A DNA stretch of 56,393 nt from Planctomycetaceae bacterium (GTDB lineage: Bacteria > Planctomycetota > Planctomycetia > Pirellulales > Thermoguttaceae): positions 1 to 56,393 of the forward strand of contig JAAYAY010000231.1 in NCBI GenBank assembly GCA_012719125.1. The letters are read 5' to 3'. The translations under genes and the position numbers were made by a program. Under the pieces are notes generated by a model that was not told the origin of the DNA, searched no databases, and was given only the letters and a program-made list of their open reading frames with translations. Shown here one piece after another: positions 1-7,240 of this stretch. Each line of letters begins with the position of its first letter. The stretch's first letter is position 1.

Positions 1-341
1 CAGCTATCCACGAAAGAAGAAACGCGAACACATCGGGGCCCCACAAATCACCAATGCAACCAAACAACAAATCGCGACGGCTACAAAACTTAAGAGCCAA
101 CGTCATGAATTTCGGTTAACGGCGTAGAATGCCACCCTTGTGACGAACGGCGCCATCTTGAACGTGACGCCGATCCAACTCATCGGGATTGACGCGATGT
201 ACTGGCGCCCCTTCCGCCGACGGTGCGCCTCCCACCTGCGCTTGGTGGATTCCGTCATTCGCTCCGGTATCCGTTCCCGGGACCCCATAGATACATACCT
301 AGATATACAAGAAGAAAGTATTAAGAAAGGGACCGGGTGGG
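1..341. other. non-coding left edge
   Basis: No convincing gene is visible. Open frames here on either strand have no recognisable motif, no good ribosome binding site and composition unlike the real genes further in. The stretch ends directly at the triple direct repeat starting at 342, so it may be the flank or the interior of a degraded insertion element. Confidence 0.4.
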
Positions 342-403
342 TCGTTTTGTACCCAACTTTCGGTCGTTTTGTACCCAACTAGGTGTCCGTTTTGTACCCA
401 ACT
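342..403. repeat. three direct repeats, IS-end-like
   Basis: The 16-17 base unit 'cgttttgtacccaact' occurs three times (342-358, 364-380, 387-403) with a period of about 22-23 bases. The last copy begins 'gtgtccgttttgtaccc'. Short repeats nested in a terminus are typical of IS21-type and related integrase-family insertion sequence ends (family knowledge). No transposase gene lies within the visible flank, so this reads as a solo end or remnant. The repeat abuts the stop codon of the decayed polymerase frame at 405. Confidence 0.5.
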
Positions 404-404
404 T

Positions 405-632
405 TTAGAACGCCAATTCGCACTCCCCAACCTCCAACTCGTCCAAGATCTCCATGATCGTCTCCCACATTCGGGTGCCTCGCTTGTCCAGGTACCGATC
501 CGGCCATCGGACGATCTCGGCGTCAGATCGCAACTCGAAACCGTCGAGAACCACTCGGCTCGCCTCAGCCATTGCGGCTTGGGTGTCGGCTAGGCGGCGA
601 GATCGCTGGCGAGGCAGACAACAATCCACGAT
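405..632 (-). pseudogene. DNA polymerase I C-terminal remnant
   Basis: The last ~70 codons of a minus-strand frame ending at 405 read like the extreme C-terminus of a family A DNA polymerase. A helix 'AAMAEASRVVLDGFELRSDA' is followed by 'IVRWPDRYLDKRGTRMWETI', which recalls the closing region of planctomycete polymerase I paralogues. Upstream of about 632 the similarity disappears. The palm motifs are absent and the antitoxin-like gene on the other strand begins, so only a truncated 3' end remains. The stop codon touches the IS-end-like repeat at 342-403, which suggests that element insertion or deletion removed the rest. The family call is from memory of the motif. Confidence 0.4.
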
Positions 633-638
633 GGGCGT

Positions 639-854
639 ATGAACATTCCCGGCCGAGTCCGCAACGGCGTCGTGGTACCCGAAGGCGGAGCATCGCTCCC
701 CGAAGGGGCCGCCGTCGTGGTCGTCTACCCCGCCGCGCCTCCGCAGCCCCAATCTCCACAGCCGAAGCCGGTCCAATTCCCCCTGGTTCGCTCTGCGCAG
801 CCGGGCAGCGTCGATCTGACCAACGACCGCATCGCCGAAATCCTGGGCGAGTGA
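639..854 (+). CDS. orphan antitoxin-like protein
   Basis: A 71-residue protein. The N-terminus 'MNIPGRVRNGVVVPEGG' followed by 'LPEGAAVVVVYP' has the short beta-hairpin pattern of AbrB/DUF104-like antitoxins. The tail 'FPLVRSAQPGSVDLTNDRIA' resembles the toxin-binding tail of antitoxins that precede PIN-domain toxins in planctomycetes. The protein stops soon after 'IAEILGE', somewhat early for this family. No PIN toxin follows: the next 300 bases are a low-complexity pyrimidine-rich stretch. It is probably an orphan or dying toxin-antitoxin remnant, and expression is uncertain. Confidence 0.5.
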   Translation: MNIPGRVRNGVVVPEGGASLPEGAAVVVVYPAAPPQPQSPQPKPVQFPLVRSAQPGSVDLTNDRIAEILGE

Positions 855-1703
855 GACGCCGTTGCGAGCTTCTACGGAACGACCACGACCAGGTCCTGTA
901 CCGCAGCCCGTAACCCCGCCTCGCCCTCATCTTCCTTTCCCCCATCTTCTTTTCTTCTCCTCTTTTCTTCTCCTCGCAGCCAATCATCATCTCACCCTCC
1001 GTTCCCTCCGCTGGCTCCTGTTCAAATCCAAACCGTCCCTTGCACCTGCCTTCTTCGTGCCACGCTTCCCATACCTCACCCCAATCCGCTCGCCCGCAAA
1101 GACCGAATCCCTCCAACATTCCACCATTCCTCCCTTCCCTCTTCCGCCATTCCCTTGCCCCCATTCCCTTGTCGATCTCTTCTCTCCTCTCCTCTTCTCT
1201 CCTCCCCCCATTCAGCCGCCCCCCACCCGCAAGAAACCCTGCAAAAATCCCTCCCACTATGGAATAAACTACTGTACATTCGTATCATATACTAGAGACT
1301 CCCTGTTCTCCCAACTCGGATGTGTCCACCCATGAAGGAGAAAAACCATAGAAAAAACCGTAACTACCACCGGAGAGGGGTGTCGCCGTGCGCGCCTGGT
1401 GAACGACCAGAAGTTCCTATGCAACAAACATTTGCAATCAGATGTTCGCAGACCCTTGCGATCGACAACGAACGGTAAAACTTCGAAGACACGACTCCCC
1501 GCCGCCCCCCGACCCCCGAACCCCGACCCCTGAACCCCCAACGGCACTCGGCGAATTGGCGGCCAGCAACACCACAGCACCTGAAGTAGGGCGAACGGAC
1601 GAGTTTGGGCGTTTCGGTCGACTGAGTTCTCCGCTGCCCAGAAGATCCTACGACCGGGGCACTAGGCCTTGATCGTTACCTTGCCAACTGCTGCCACATC
1701 TTC
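855..1703. other. gene-free low-complexity region
   Basis: No supported gene. The stretch carries extreme strand asymmetry: uninterrupted pyrimidine runs at 945-975 and 1176-1209 inside a wider C/T-rich zone (about 920-1215). Further on there is a C-rich run of 'cccgacccc/cgaacccc' units (about 1497-1540). Long proline- or arginine-rich open frames here are artefacts of that composition. Confidence 0.6.
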
Positions 1704-1761
1704 GTAACCCGAAGCGTAAGCGAGGCAGGATGTTACCTTCCTCGCTTACGCTTCGGGTTAC
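1704..1761. repeat. 22-bp perfect palindrome, REP-like
   Basis: Left arm 1704-1725 (starts 'gtaacccgaagcgtaagcga') and right arm 1740-1761 are perfect reverse complements separated by a 14-base loop. The 'cccgaagcgtaagcgagg' core is of a type I remember as scattered through planctomycete genomes. It is consistent with a REP/BIME-type element mobilised by a RAYT transposase. No RAYT gene is in this window. Confidence 0.7.
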
Positions 1762-2024
1762 CATTGGACTGACCAGCCTACGATCGAGGCCGGCGCACTG
1801 CGTCGCAAACAATTGCAAAATAACGACTTATATCACGCAGCCTGGCAATTCATCACAACCTGTCCACGACATCGAGAATTCTCGGTACTAATAATGCTGT
1901 AGTTGGCACTACGAATGCGGTACCCCAGAGAAGGATGTGATACTAGCCCACATAGGTACCGTTCCTTCCTTGGTTGCCTTCGCCCACCCTGCATGCCCCG
2001 CCTGCTGCGATGAGGAGAGTTGTG
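1762..2024 (+). promoter_or_regulatory. upstream region of DUF1559 gene
   Basis: Non-coding and more AT-rich than its surroundings (for example 'gcaaaataacgacttatatc' near 1815). It includes a perfect 12-base palindrome 'cgagaattctcg' at 1873-1884. It should contain the promoter of the downstream prepilin-like gene, but I cannot place -35/-10 boxes with confidence. Confidence 0.3.
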
Positions 2025-3017
2025 ATGTTCAAGAGACGTCCCGCAACGGGATTCACTCTGGTCGAGTTGCTCGTCGTGATTGCCATCATCGGGATCCTGA
2101 TTGCGCTCTTGCTGCCGGCGGTTCAGGCAGCCCGCGAGGCAGCCCGGCGGATGAACTGTTCGAGCAACCTGAAGCAGCTCGGACTGGCGGCGCACAATTA
2201 CCACGATGTGCATAAGAGCTTCCCTCCGGCATTCATGGTCTACAACGCCCAGAGAGTGATCAACGGCGGCTGGGCCTGGGCCGTCTTCCTTATGCCTTAC
2301 ATCGAGCAGAGCCCCCTGCAGGGCAGCTTGAGCGTCACCAAGTACTCCCTCGACCAGGTGATTGCCGACCCCGCACTGCTGCCCATGCTGCAGACGCAGC
2401 TCCAGGTGCTCAAATGCCCCTCGTCACCGATGGAACCGCTACGAGAGTATCAGGGGACCGGGTCGGCCATGGTATCGACGGCCAATTTCGTTTGCTGCCG
2501 AGGGTGGTTCAGCTACGGCGGCAGGTACACGGCGGACCGGAACATGAACGGCGTCTTCTACGGGGAGAGTGCCACGCGGATTGCCGAGATCACTGACGGC
2601 ACCAGCAACACCTTCGCCTTGGGCGAACGGACGGTGTCGAGCGTCAATGCAGCCGATCCGGCCAAGTGGTCGTCGTGGTGCGGACCCGGCGGGCTGGGAC
2701 CGCAGGCGACCAAGGGCAAGGGCAACACCGTCAGCGGCTGTGTGGCCGTTCCCTTGAACCATCCCACCAGCATCGACGGCTTCAGCAGCCACCATCCGGG
2801 CGGCGCCATGTTCTGCTTCTGCGACGGCTCGGTGCGTTTCGTCTCCGAAACAATTACCTTCAACAACGGGGCCCTGGCAGGCAAGGAAAACACGAACACC
2901 CCCGCCACCGGAGCCGACAGTGCCACCTTCAACGCCGAAGCCAGGGCCGGACGCCTCGGCGTTTACCAACTGCTCGGGGCCAAGGCGGACGGCACTCCGA
3001 TTCCCGGCGATCTCTGA
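2025..3017 (+). CDS. DUF1559 prepilin-like protein
   Basis: A 330-residue pseudopilin-like protein of the DUF1559 family, which is greatly expanded in planctomycetes. The start at 2025 is chosen because 'gaggaga' (2012-2018) sits 6 bases upstream and the protein then begins with a classic class III prepilin leader: short basic stretch, then '[19 protein letters not shown]', with cleavage after Gly and Glu5 conserved. Next comes the family signature '[20 protein letters not shown]'. Near the C-terminus is the H-X9-DG motif (His-Pro-Gly-Gly... Asp-Gly within '[18 protein letters not shown]'). After removal of the leader by a prepilin peptidase it should be held in the membrane by the N-terminal helix with a large extracytoplasmic domain. 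Its exact role is unknown. It stands alone, convergent with the next gene. Confidence 0.92.
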   Translation: MFKRRPATGFTLVELLVVIAIIGILIALLLPAVQAAREAARRMNCSSNLKQLGLAAHNYHDVHKSFPPAFMVYNAQRVINGGWAWAVFLMPYIEQSPLQGSLSVTKYSLDQVIADPALLPMLQTQLQVLKCPSSPMEPLREYQGTGSAMVSTANFVCCRGWFSYGGRYTADRNMNGVFYGESATRIAEITDGTSNTFALGERTVSSVNAADPAKWSSWCGPGGLGPQATKGKGNTVSGCVAVPLNHPTSIDGFSSHHPGGAMFCFCDGSVRFVSETITFNNGALAGKENTNTPATGADSATFNAEARAGRLGVYQLLGAKADGTPIPGDL

Positions 3018-3041
3018 TTAACCAGCCGCTTGAAGCCTCCC

Positions 3042-4004
3042 TCAGCGGCGGAAGTACTGTGCCTTGGATGCCGGAATCGCAGGCTCGGCGTAGAGCAGAC
3101 GTCCGACCTGGATTGGAAGGTCCGTCTCGATCAGATCGATGCCGAACGCGAGCCGAACGCGGTATTGTCGTTCCAGCGAGGCAAGATCTCCGTCACCGGC
3201 ATTGCGTAGCGTACGATCGAGGTTCCGCGAGGTGCCTGCCATGCAGCACGCCGCTTTGGCATGGATCATGTTCAGCAGTTCCTTGTCCTCCGGCGGCGAG
3301 TGCCCGACAAATGCAACCACGCGGCTCCAGGGGACGCCCGTCTCGTCGAACTCGCGAAACCGCTTGCGGTCGCCAATCATTACCTCCATCATGATGTCTT
3401 TGTTGAGGTTGTGGCAGGCCGCCACCTCCTGAAAGCTGTAGGCCATGACCATCGCGTAGGCTTCCGCGCGATGCTCTTCGATCTTCTTGACGCACGCCTC
3501 GACCGGAACGTCTTTCTTGTCGAGGATGAGAACGGTCTTTCCGCGAGCCCACTCCAGGGCTTCGTCGAGCGTCGACATCCGGTGTTCGGTGACGTTTCCT
3601 TCGGAGTCCTTCAGCCGAAGCGCTTTGAGTTCCTGCAAGGTACGATCCGCAACGGGGCCGGTTCCAGTCGTGGTCCTCTCCAGGGTCGGGTCGTGATGCA
3701 GGACAATCCGGCCGTCCTTGGAATACCGAAGATCGATCTCCATGATCGAGTAGGTATGGCGAATCGTGTTTTCAAAGGTCGCGATGCAATTCTCGGGAAA
3801 GCCCGGCTGAGCGCCCCCACGATGGGCGCTGAGCAGGGGTATCGGGTCACCCGTGTAACGGAAGAGCTCTTGCAGTCCCTTGGGGGTCTGAGCGTCGATT
3901 GCGTGCAACGGCAGGACGTGCGAAGCGTCGGCTGCCCTTTCCTGGGATGGTGCCGGGCCGGACATGGCCAGAATCACAATCAGCGTACCGAGAGCTGGTT
4001 TCAT
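3042..4004 (-). CDS. glycerophosphodiester phosphodiesterase, secreted
   Basis: A 320-residue protein with an N-terminal signal peptide ('MKPALGTLIVILAMSGPAPS') and a GDPD-type TIM barrel. Catalytic features are visible: 'SAHRGG' followed by 'FPENCIATFENTI' (first His and Glu), 'MEIDLRYSKDGRIVLHHDP' (Glu, Asp and second His), and 'TLERTTTG', which follows the second His in this family. The family hydrolyses glycerophosphodiesters to glycerol 3-phosphate and an alcohol. Export suggests scavenging of phospholipid head groups outside the cytoplasm. It converges on the DUF1559 gene with a 24-base gap, and its 5' end faces the AmmeMemoRadiSam run. The exact substrate cannot be read from sequence. 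Confidence 0.88.
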   Translation of the reverse strand: MKPALGTLIVILAMSGPAPSQERAADASHVLPLHAIDAQTPKGLQELFRYTGDPIPLLSAHRGGAQPGFPENCIATFENTIRHTYSIMEIDLRYSKDGRIVLHHDPTLERTTTGTGPVADRTLQELKALRLKDSEGNVTEHRMSTLDEALEWARGKTVLILDKKDVPVEACVKKIEEHRAEAYAMVMAYSFQEVAACHNLNKDIMMEVMIGDRKRFREFDETGVPWSRVVAFVGHSPPEDKELLNMIHAKAACCMAGTSRNLDRTLRNAGDGDLASLERQYRVRLAFGIDLIETDLPIQVGRLLYAEPAIPASKAQYFRR

Positions 4005-4213
4005 CCGTTGGATACCTCAACAAAGACAGGTCTGGATAGTCTCACGAAAGACACTCTCCCCAACGCCCGATGGTACCGCGAAAAGCTCGACTTGGTAAGA
4101 CAGGCGGCATTCCGAAGAATCCCCGCTCCCGCAATCCGTCCTTGGTTCATTGAATCGGCAAGACTCGATAGAATGGGTGGTAACACGAAAATGGCTGCCA
4201 GGAGGCAGAGGCG

Positions 4214-5185
4214 ATGAGGGTGCAATGCAAGCTGTGCCCGAAGGGGTGCGTCATCGATCCGGGGCAGAGCGGTGAATGCGGCGTGCGAGTCAACGTGGAC
4301 GGCAAGCTGCTGGCCGTGACCTACGGGCGTCCATGCGCCGTGCATGTGGATCCCGTGGAGAAGAAACCGCTGTTTCATTTCCTGCCCGGTACCGACATCT
4401 TCTCGATCGCCACGGTGGGCTGCAATCTCCACTGCAAGAACTGCCAGAACTGGGAGATTTCGCAGGCCAGCCCGCTCGAGACCCCGGCGGCCGAATTGCC
4501 TCCGGAGCAGGTTGCGGAGTTGGCGAAGCAGTATGGCTGCCGGTCCGCAGCCTATACCTACACCGAGCCGCTCGCCTACTACGAATACACGCTGGATAGC
4601 TGCCGCTGCGTCCGCGAGGCCGGGCTGCGCAACGTTCTGGTCACCGCGGGCTACATCAACGAGGAGCCGTTGCGCCGGCTCTGCCGGTACATCGATGCCG
4701 CCAACATCGACCTGAAGGCCATGTCCGATTCGTTCTACCGCGAGATCTGCCGAGGCACGCTCGCGCCGGTCTTGAACACGCTGGTAGCCTCCAAGTCGCT
4801 GGGGGTCCACGTTGAGGTGACCAACCTGGTGATTCCCACGTTGAACGACAGCGACCAGATGCTTCGCGACATGTGCCGCTGGATGGTGCAGAATCTCGGA
4901 CGGGAGACGCCGCTGCACTTCTCACGGTTCTTCCCGCAGTATCAAATGAAGAATCTTCCGCCGACTCCCGACGAGACGCTCGACCGGGCCAAACAGATCG
5001 CCCAGGGCGAAGGGCTGCACCACGTCTATATCGGCAACGTCACCCGTGCGGGCACCGAGGACACGTTCTGTGCCGGCTGCGGAAATCGCCTGGTCGAGCG
5101 CCGCGGATTTCAAGTTCTGGAGAACAGAATCCAGTCGGGCCGCTGCCCCGATTGCCGTTCGGAGGTGTATGGAATATGGCAGTAG
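4214..5185 (+). CDS. amrS: AmmeMemoRadiSam radical SAM enzyme AmrS
   Basis: A 323-residue radical SAM protein of the AmrS type. The [4Fe-4S]/SAM motif is C70-x3-C74-x2-C77 ('CNLHCKNCQNW'). An N-terminal Cys cluster ('CKLCPKGC', plus Cys22) and a C-terminal zinc-ribbon-like pair ('CAGC' and 'CPDC') flank the barrel, as in this subfamily. Further family signatures are 'AYTYTEPLAYYEY' and 'NIDLKAM'. The start at 4214 is supported by 'aggaggcag' about 8 bases upstream. AmrS is known to co-occur with MEMO1-like AmrB and AMMECR1-like AmrA, both encoded by the fused gene just downstream. The chemistry of the system is undetermined. It is the first gene of a forward run, and its 3' end overlaps the next small gene by 10 bases. 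Confidence 0.93.
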   Translation: MRVQCKLCPKGCVIDPGQSGECGVRVNVDGKLLAVTYGRPCAVHVDPVEKKPLFHFLPGTDIFSIATVGCNLHCKNCQNWEISQASPLETPAAELPPEQVAELAKQYGCRSAAYTYTEPLAYYEYTLDSCRCVREAGLRNVLVTAGYINEEPLRRLCRYIDAANIDLKAMSDSFYREICRGTLAPVLNTLVASKSLGVHVEVTNLVIPTLNDSDQMLRDMCRWMVQNLGRETPLHFSRFFPQYQMKNLPPTPDETLDRAKQIAQGEGLHHVYIGNVTRAGTEDTFCAGCGNRLVERRGFQVLENRIQSGRCPDCRSEVYGIWQ

Positions 5186-5364
5186 CACGCCGCCGATTTG
5201 TAGCGATCGTTGCGCGAGGCGCCGCCGTATTGGCGTTGCCCGTCTTGAAACTGGCCGTTCCGGTTGCGACCTGCGTGCAGGCAATCCGCGGGCGGACCTG
5301 TTCGATTCCGGTCATGCGGCTCCGTGCAGACGACGTCAGAAAACCGGGACGCTGGGGAGGATAG
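5176..5364 (+). CDS. 62-residue basic protein in amr run
   Basis: A small gene whose ATG lies inside the end of amrS, with 'ggagg' (5161-5165) 10 bases upstream. It stops 4 bases before the AmrB-A start. The product begins 'MAVARRRFVAIVARGAAVLA', a weak Tat-like Arg-Arg-Arg-Phe plus a hydrophobic stretch, so it is probably membrane-anchored or exported. It ends in a short polar tail 'RADDVRKPGRWGG' and has two Cys residues. The gene overlap, good ribosome site and tight packing argue for real translational coupling. It could be a partner or substrate of the AmrS/AmrB/AmrA machinery. I do not know a named family, so the function is unassigned. Confidence 0.55.
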   Translation: MAVARRRFVAIVARGAAVLALPVLKLAVPVATCVQAIRGRTCSIPVMRLRADDVRKPGRWGG

Positions 5365-5368
5365 GACC

Positions 5369-7012
5369 ATGAAGCGACCGAGCCGCCTCCATGTACGGAG
5401 TCTGCCTTGCTGGATCGTCCCTCTGTGTGCGGTTGTCCTGTTCGTTTCGTGCCACCGGGCCGAGCCGATCGAGAGCGACGGTGCGTCGTCGGCTTCGGCA
5501 GACGGGGCCGGCCCGGTCAAGCCCATTGCCGTGCAGGAACCGGAAGAGGCATTCCGCGTCTTCAACTCGCCGCTGGCGGGCGACTGGTATCCGGCCGACG
5601 AGCAAGCTCTGGTCAAGGAGATTGACGAGTACCTTTCGCGGGTCACGGACGAGCGGCTCGAAAACGTCTGTGCCGTGATCATGCCCCATGCCGGTTATCG
5701 GTACTCTGGTCCCACGGCCGCCTATGCCTTGCACCAGATCCGGAATCGGTCGTTCCAACGTGTGGTAGTCATCGGCCCCAGCCACCGGGTTCCGATGGAA
5801 AACGTGGCCAGCGTGCCCGACTACACGCACTACGCCACGCCGCTCGGCCAGGCGCCGCTCGATCGCGAGTTCATGGCCGAGTTGCGAAAGCACCGGGAGT
5901 TCCAGACCATTCCGTCCGCCCACGAGAGAGAACACAGCGTTCAGATCGAGTTGCCGTTGCTGCAGCACGTTCTGGGCGATTTTCGGTTCGTGCCGATCGT
6001 GGTGGGCGACCTGGACCGGCCTACGGTGCGGAAGATGGGCCGCATCCTCCGCGGGCTGATCGATCCGCAGACGCTCGTGGTTGCCAGCAGCGATTTTACA
6101 CACTACGGGGCGAATTTCGGCTACGTGCCGTTCAAGGACGACGTGCCGGACCGGCTGAAGGAGCTTGACGGGGGCGCCATCGAGAAGATCTGCAACAAGG
6201 ATCCCGACGGGCTGGTCGATTACCTCGACACGACGGGGGCCACCATCTGCGGACGGTGCGCAATCGGCGTGTTGTTGTCGATGCTGCCCGACGACGCGGT
6301 CGTCCACAAGCTGCACTACGACACGTCAGGAGCGATGCTGGGCGATTTCTCCAGTTCGGTGAGCTATTGTGCCTTTGCCGTGACGGGGAAATGGCCGAAA
6401 GGAGAGCGGGTTGCGGCGGCTACGGATGCGGCGGGGCTCCCCGAGGCGGACCGTGCCCGGCTTCTCCGCCTGGCTCGCACCACCTTGACCTACGTGCTGG
6501 AGAAGAAGGACTTGCCGACGCCCGAACAACTTGGAATCGAGGTGACGCCGGCCATGCAGCAGGTGTTCGGAGCGTTTGTGACCTTGCACGAGAACGGCGA
6601 GCTGCGGGGCTGCATCGGCGAGATCGTTCCGTCGCGACCCGTGTACCGGGCCGTGATGGCCCAGGCCGTCAATGCCGGGTTGAACGACCACCGCTTTCCG
6701 CCGGTCGAACTGCCGGAACTGGAGGAGATCGATTTTGAGATTTCTGCGCTGACGCCTGCGCATCGCGTGGCCTCCGCGTCGGAGATCGTTCTCGGCACCC
6801 ACGGCATCGTTCTGGAGAAGGCGGGACACGCGGCCGTGTTTCTGCCCCAAGTGGCCCCCGAGCAAGGCTGGGATCTGGAAACCACGCTGACTCACCTGGC
6901 GCAGAAGGCGGGACTGCCCGGCGATGCCTGGAAGGAAGGGGCATCGTTCGAGGTGTTCGAGGCGATCGTCTTTGGCGAGAAAGACGAAGCAGCAAGACCT
7001 GCCGGAGATTAG
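5369..7012 (+). CDS. amrBA: AmmeMemoRadiSam protein B-A fusion, lipoprotein-like
   Basis: A 547-residue fusion. The start at 5369 follows 'ggggagg' (5354-5360). The N-terminus is a signal sequence ending 'VVLFVSC', which looks like a lipobox with Cys28, then a low-complexity linker. Residues ~60-345 are a MEMO1/AmrB domain in the extradiol-dioxygenase-like superfamily: 'IMPHAGYRYSGPTAAYAL', 'VIGPSHRVPM', 'EHSVQIELPLLQHVLG', 'ASSDFTHYG' and a Cys in 'GATICGRCAIG' supply the conserved His/Cys set. Residues ~365-545 are an AMMECR1/AmrA domain with the hallmark 'LRGCIG' followed by 'FPPVELPELEEIDFEISALT'. The B-A order of fusion is known in this system. The lipoprotein-type leader is notable because the radical SAM partner should be cytoplasmic. 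Confidence 0.92.
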   Translation: MKRPSRLHVRSLPCWIVPLCAVVLFVSCHRAEPIESDGASSASADGAGPVKPIAVQEPEEAFRVFNSPLAGDWYPADEQALVKEIDEYLSRVTDERLENVCAVIMPHAGYRYSGPTAAYALHQIRNRSFQRVVVIGPSHRVPMENVASVPDYTHYATPLGQAPLDREFMAELRKHREFQTIPSAHEREHSVQIELPLLQHVLGDFRFVPIVVGDLDRPTVRKMGRILRGLIDPQTLVVASSDFTHYGANFGYVPFKDDVPDRLKELDGGAIEKICNKDPDGLVDYLDTTGATICGRCAIGVLLSMLPDDAVVHKLHYDTSGAMLGDFSSSVSYCAFAVTGKWPKGERVAAATDAAGLPEADRARLLRLARTTLTYVLEKKDLPTPEQLGIEVTPAMQQVFGAFVTLHENGELRGCIGEIVPSRPVYRAVMAQAVNAGLNDHRFPPVELPELEEIDFEISALTPAHRVASASEIVLGTHGIVLEKAGHAAVFLPQVAPEQGWDLETTLTHLAQKAGLPGDAWKEGASFEVFEAIVFGEKDEAARPAGD

Positions 7013-7048
7013 AGTCTTCCGTTATCGGGTTCTCATATCCTTGAAACT

Positions 7049-7208
7049 CGAAATCCGAAGCACGAAATCCGAAACAAACCCAAAATCCCAACGTGAAAGG
7101 CTCGAAACAGGACCGTGCGCGTCGTCGTAACTCTGTTCGTCTGGTTTGAAGCATTTTGAATTTCAGGTTTTGAATTCGTTTCGGATTTCGTGTTTCGTAA
7201 TTCGGATT
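7049..7208. repeat. MITE-like inverted repeat, copy 1
   Basis: Left arm about 7049-7090 ('cgaaatccgaagcacgaaat' and onward) and right arm about 7150-7208 are imperfect reverse complements of roughly 35-40 bases. They enclose ~60 bases of unrelated sequence. The same arms occur as a second pair at 56038-56272. Its right arm runs up to 33 bases before the start of the membrane fusion gene, so it probably sits between that gene and its promoter or in its leader. Confidence 0.7.
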
Positions 7209-7240
7209 TGGCTGCGGCCGGAGGCCGCGTTAGGCATGGC

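Noticed and set aside
103-382. Overlapping open frames at the left edge
   Set aside because: They run into the IS-end-like repeats, lack ribosome sites and show no family pattern.
862-1335. Proline/serine-rich open frame in the pyrimidine tract
   Set aside because: Composition is dictated by the C/T-rich DNA; no start signal or domain.
1974-2024. Longer start for the DUF1559 protein
   Set aside because: The extra residues precede the prepilin leader and have no ribosome site; the ATG at 2025 has one and gives a standard leader.
4150-4174. Promoter before amrS (ttgaat ... tagaat)
   Set aside because: The boxes are only 13 bases apart, too short for a sigma70 promoter.
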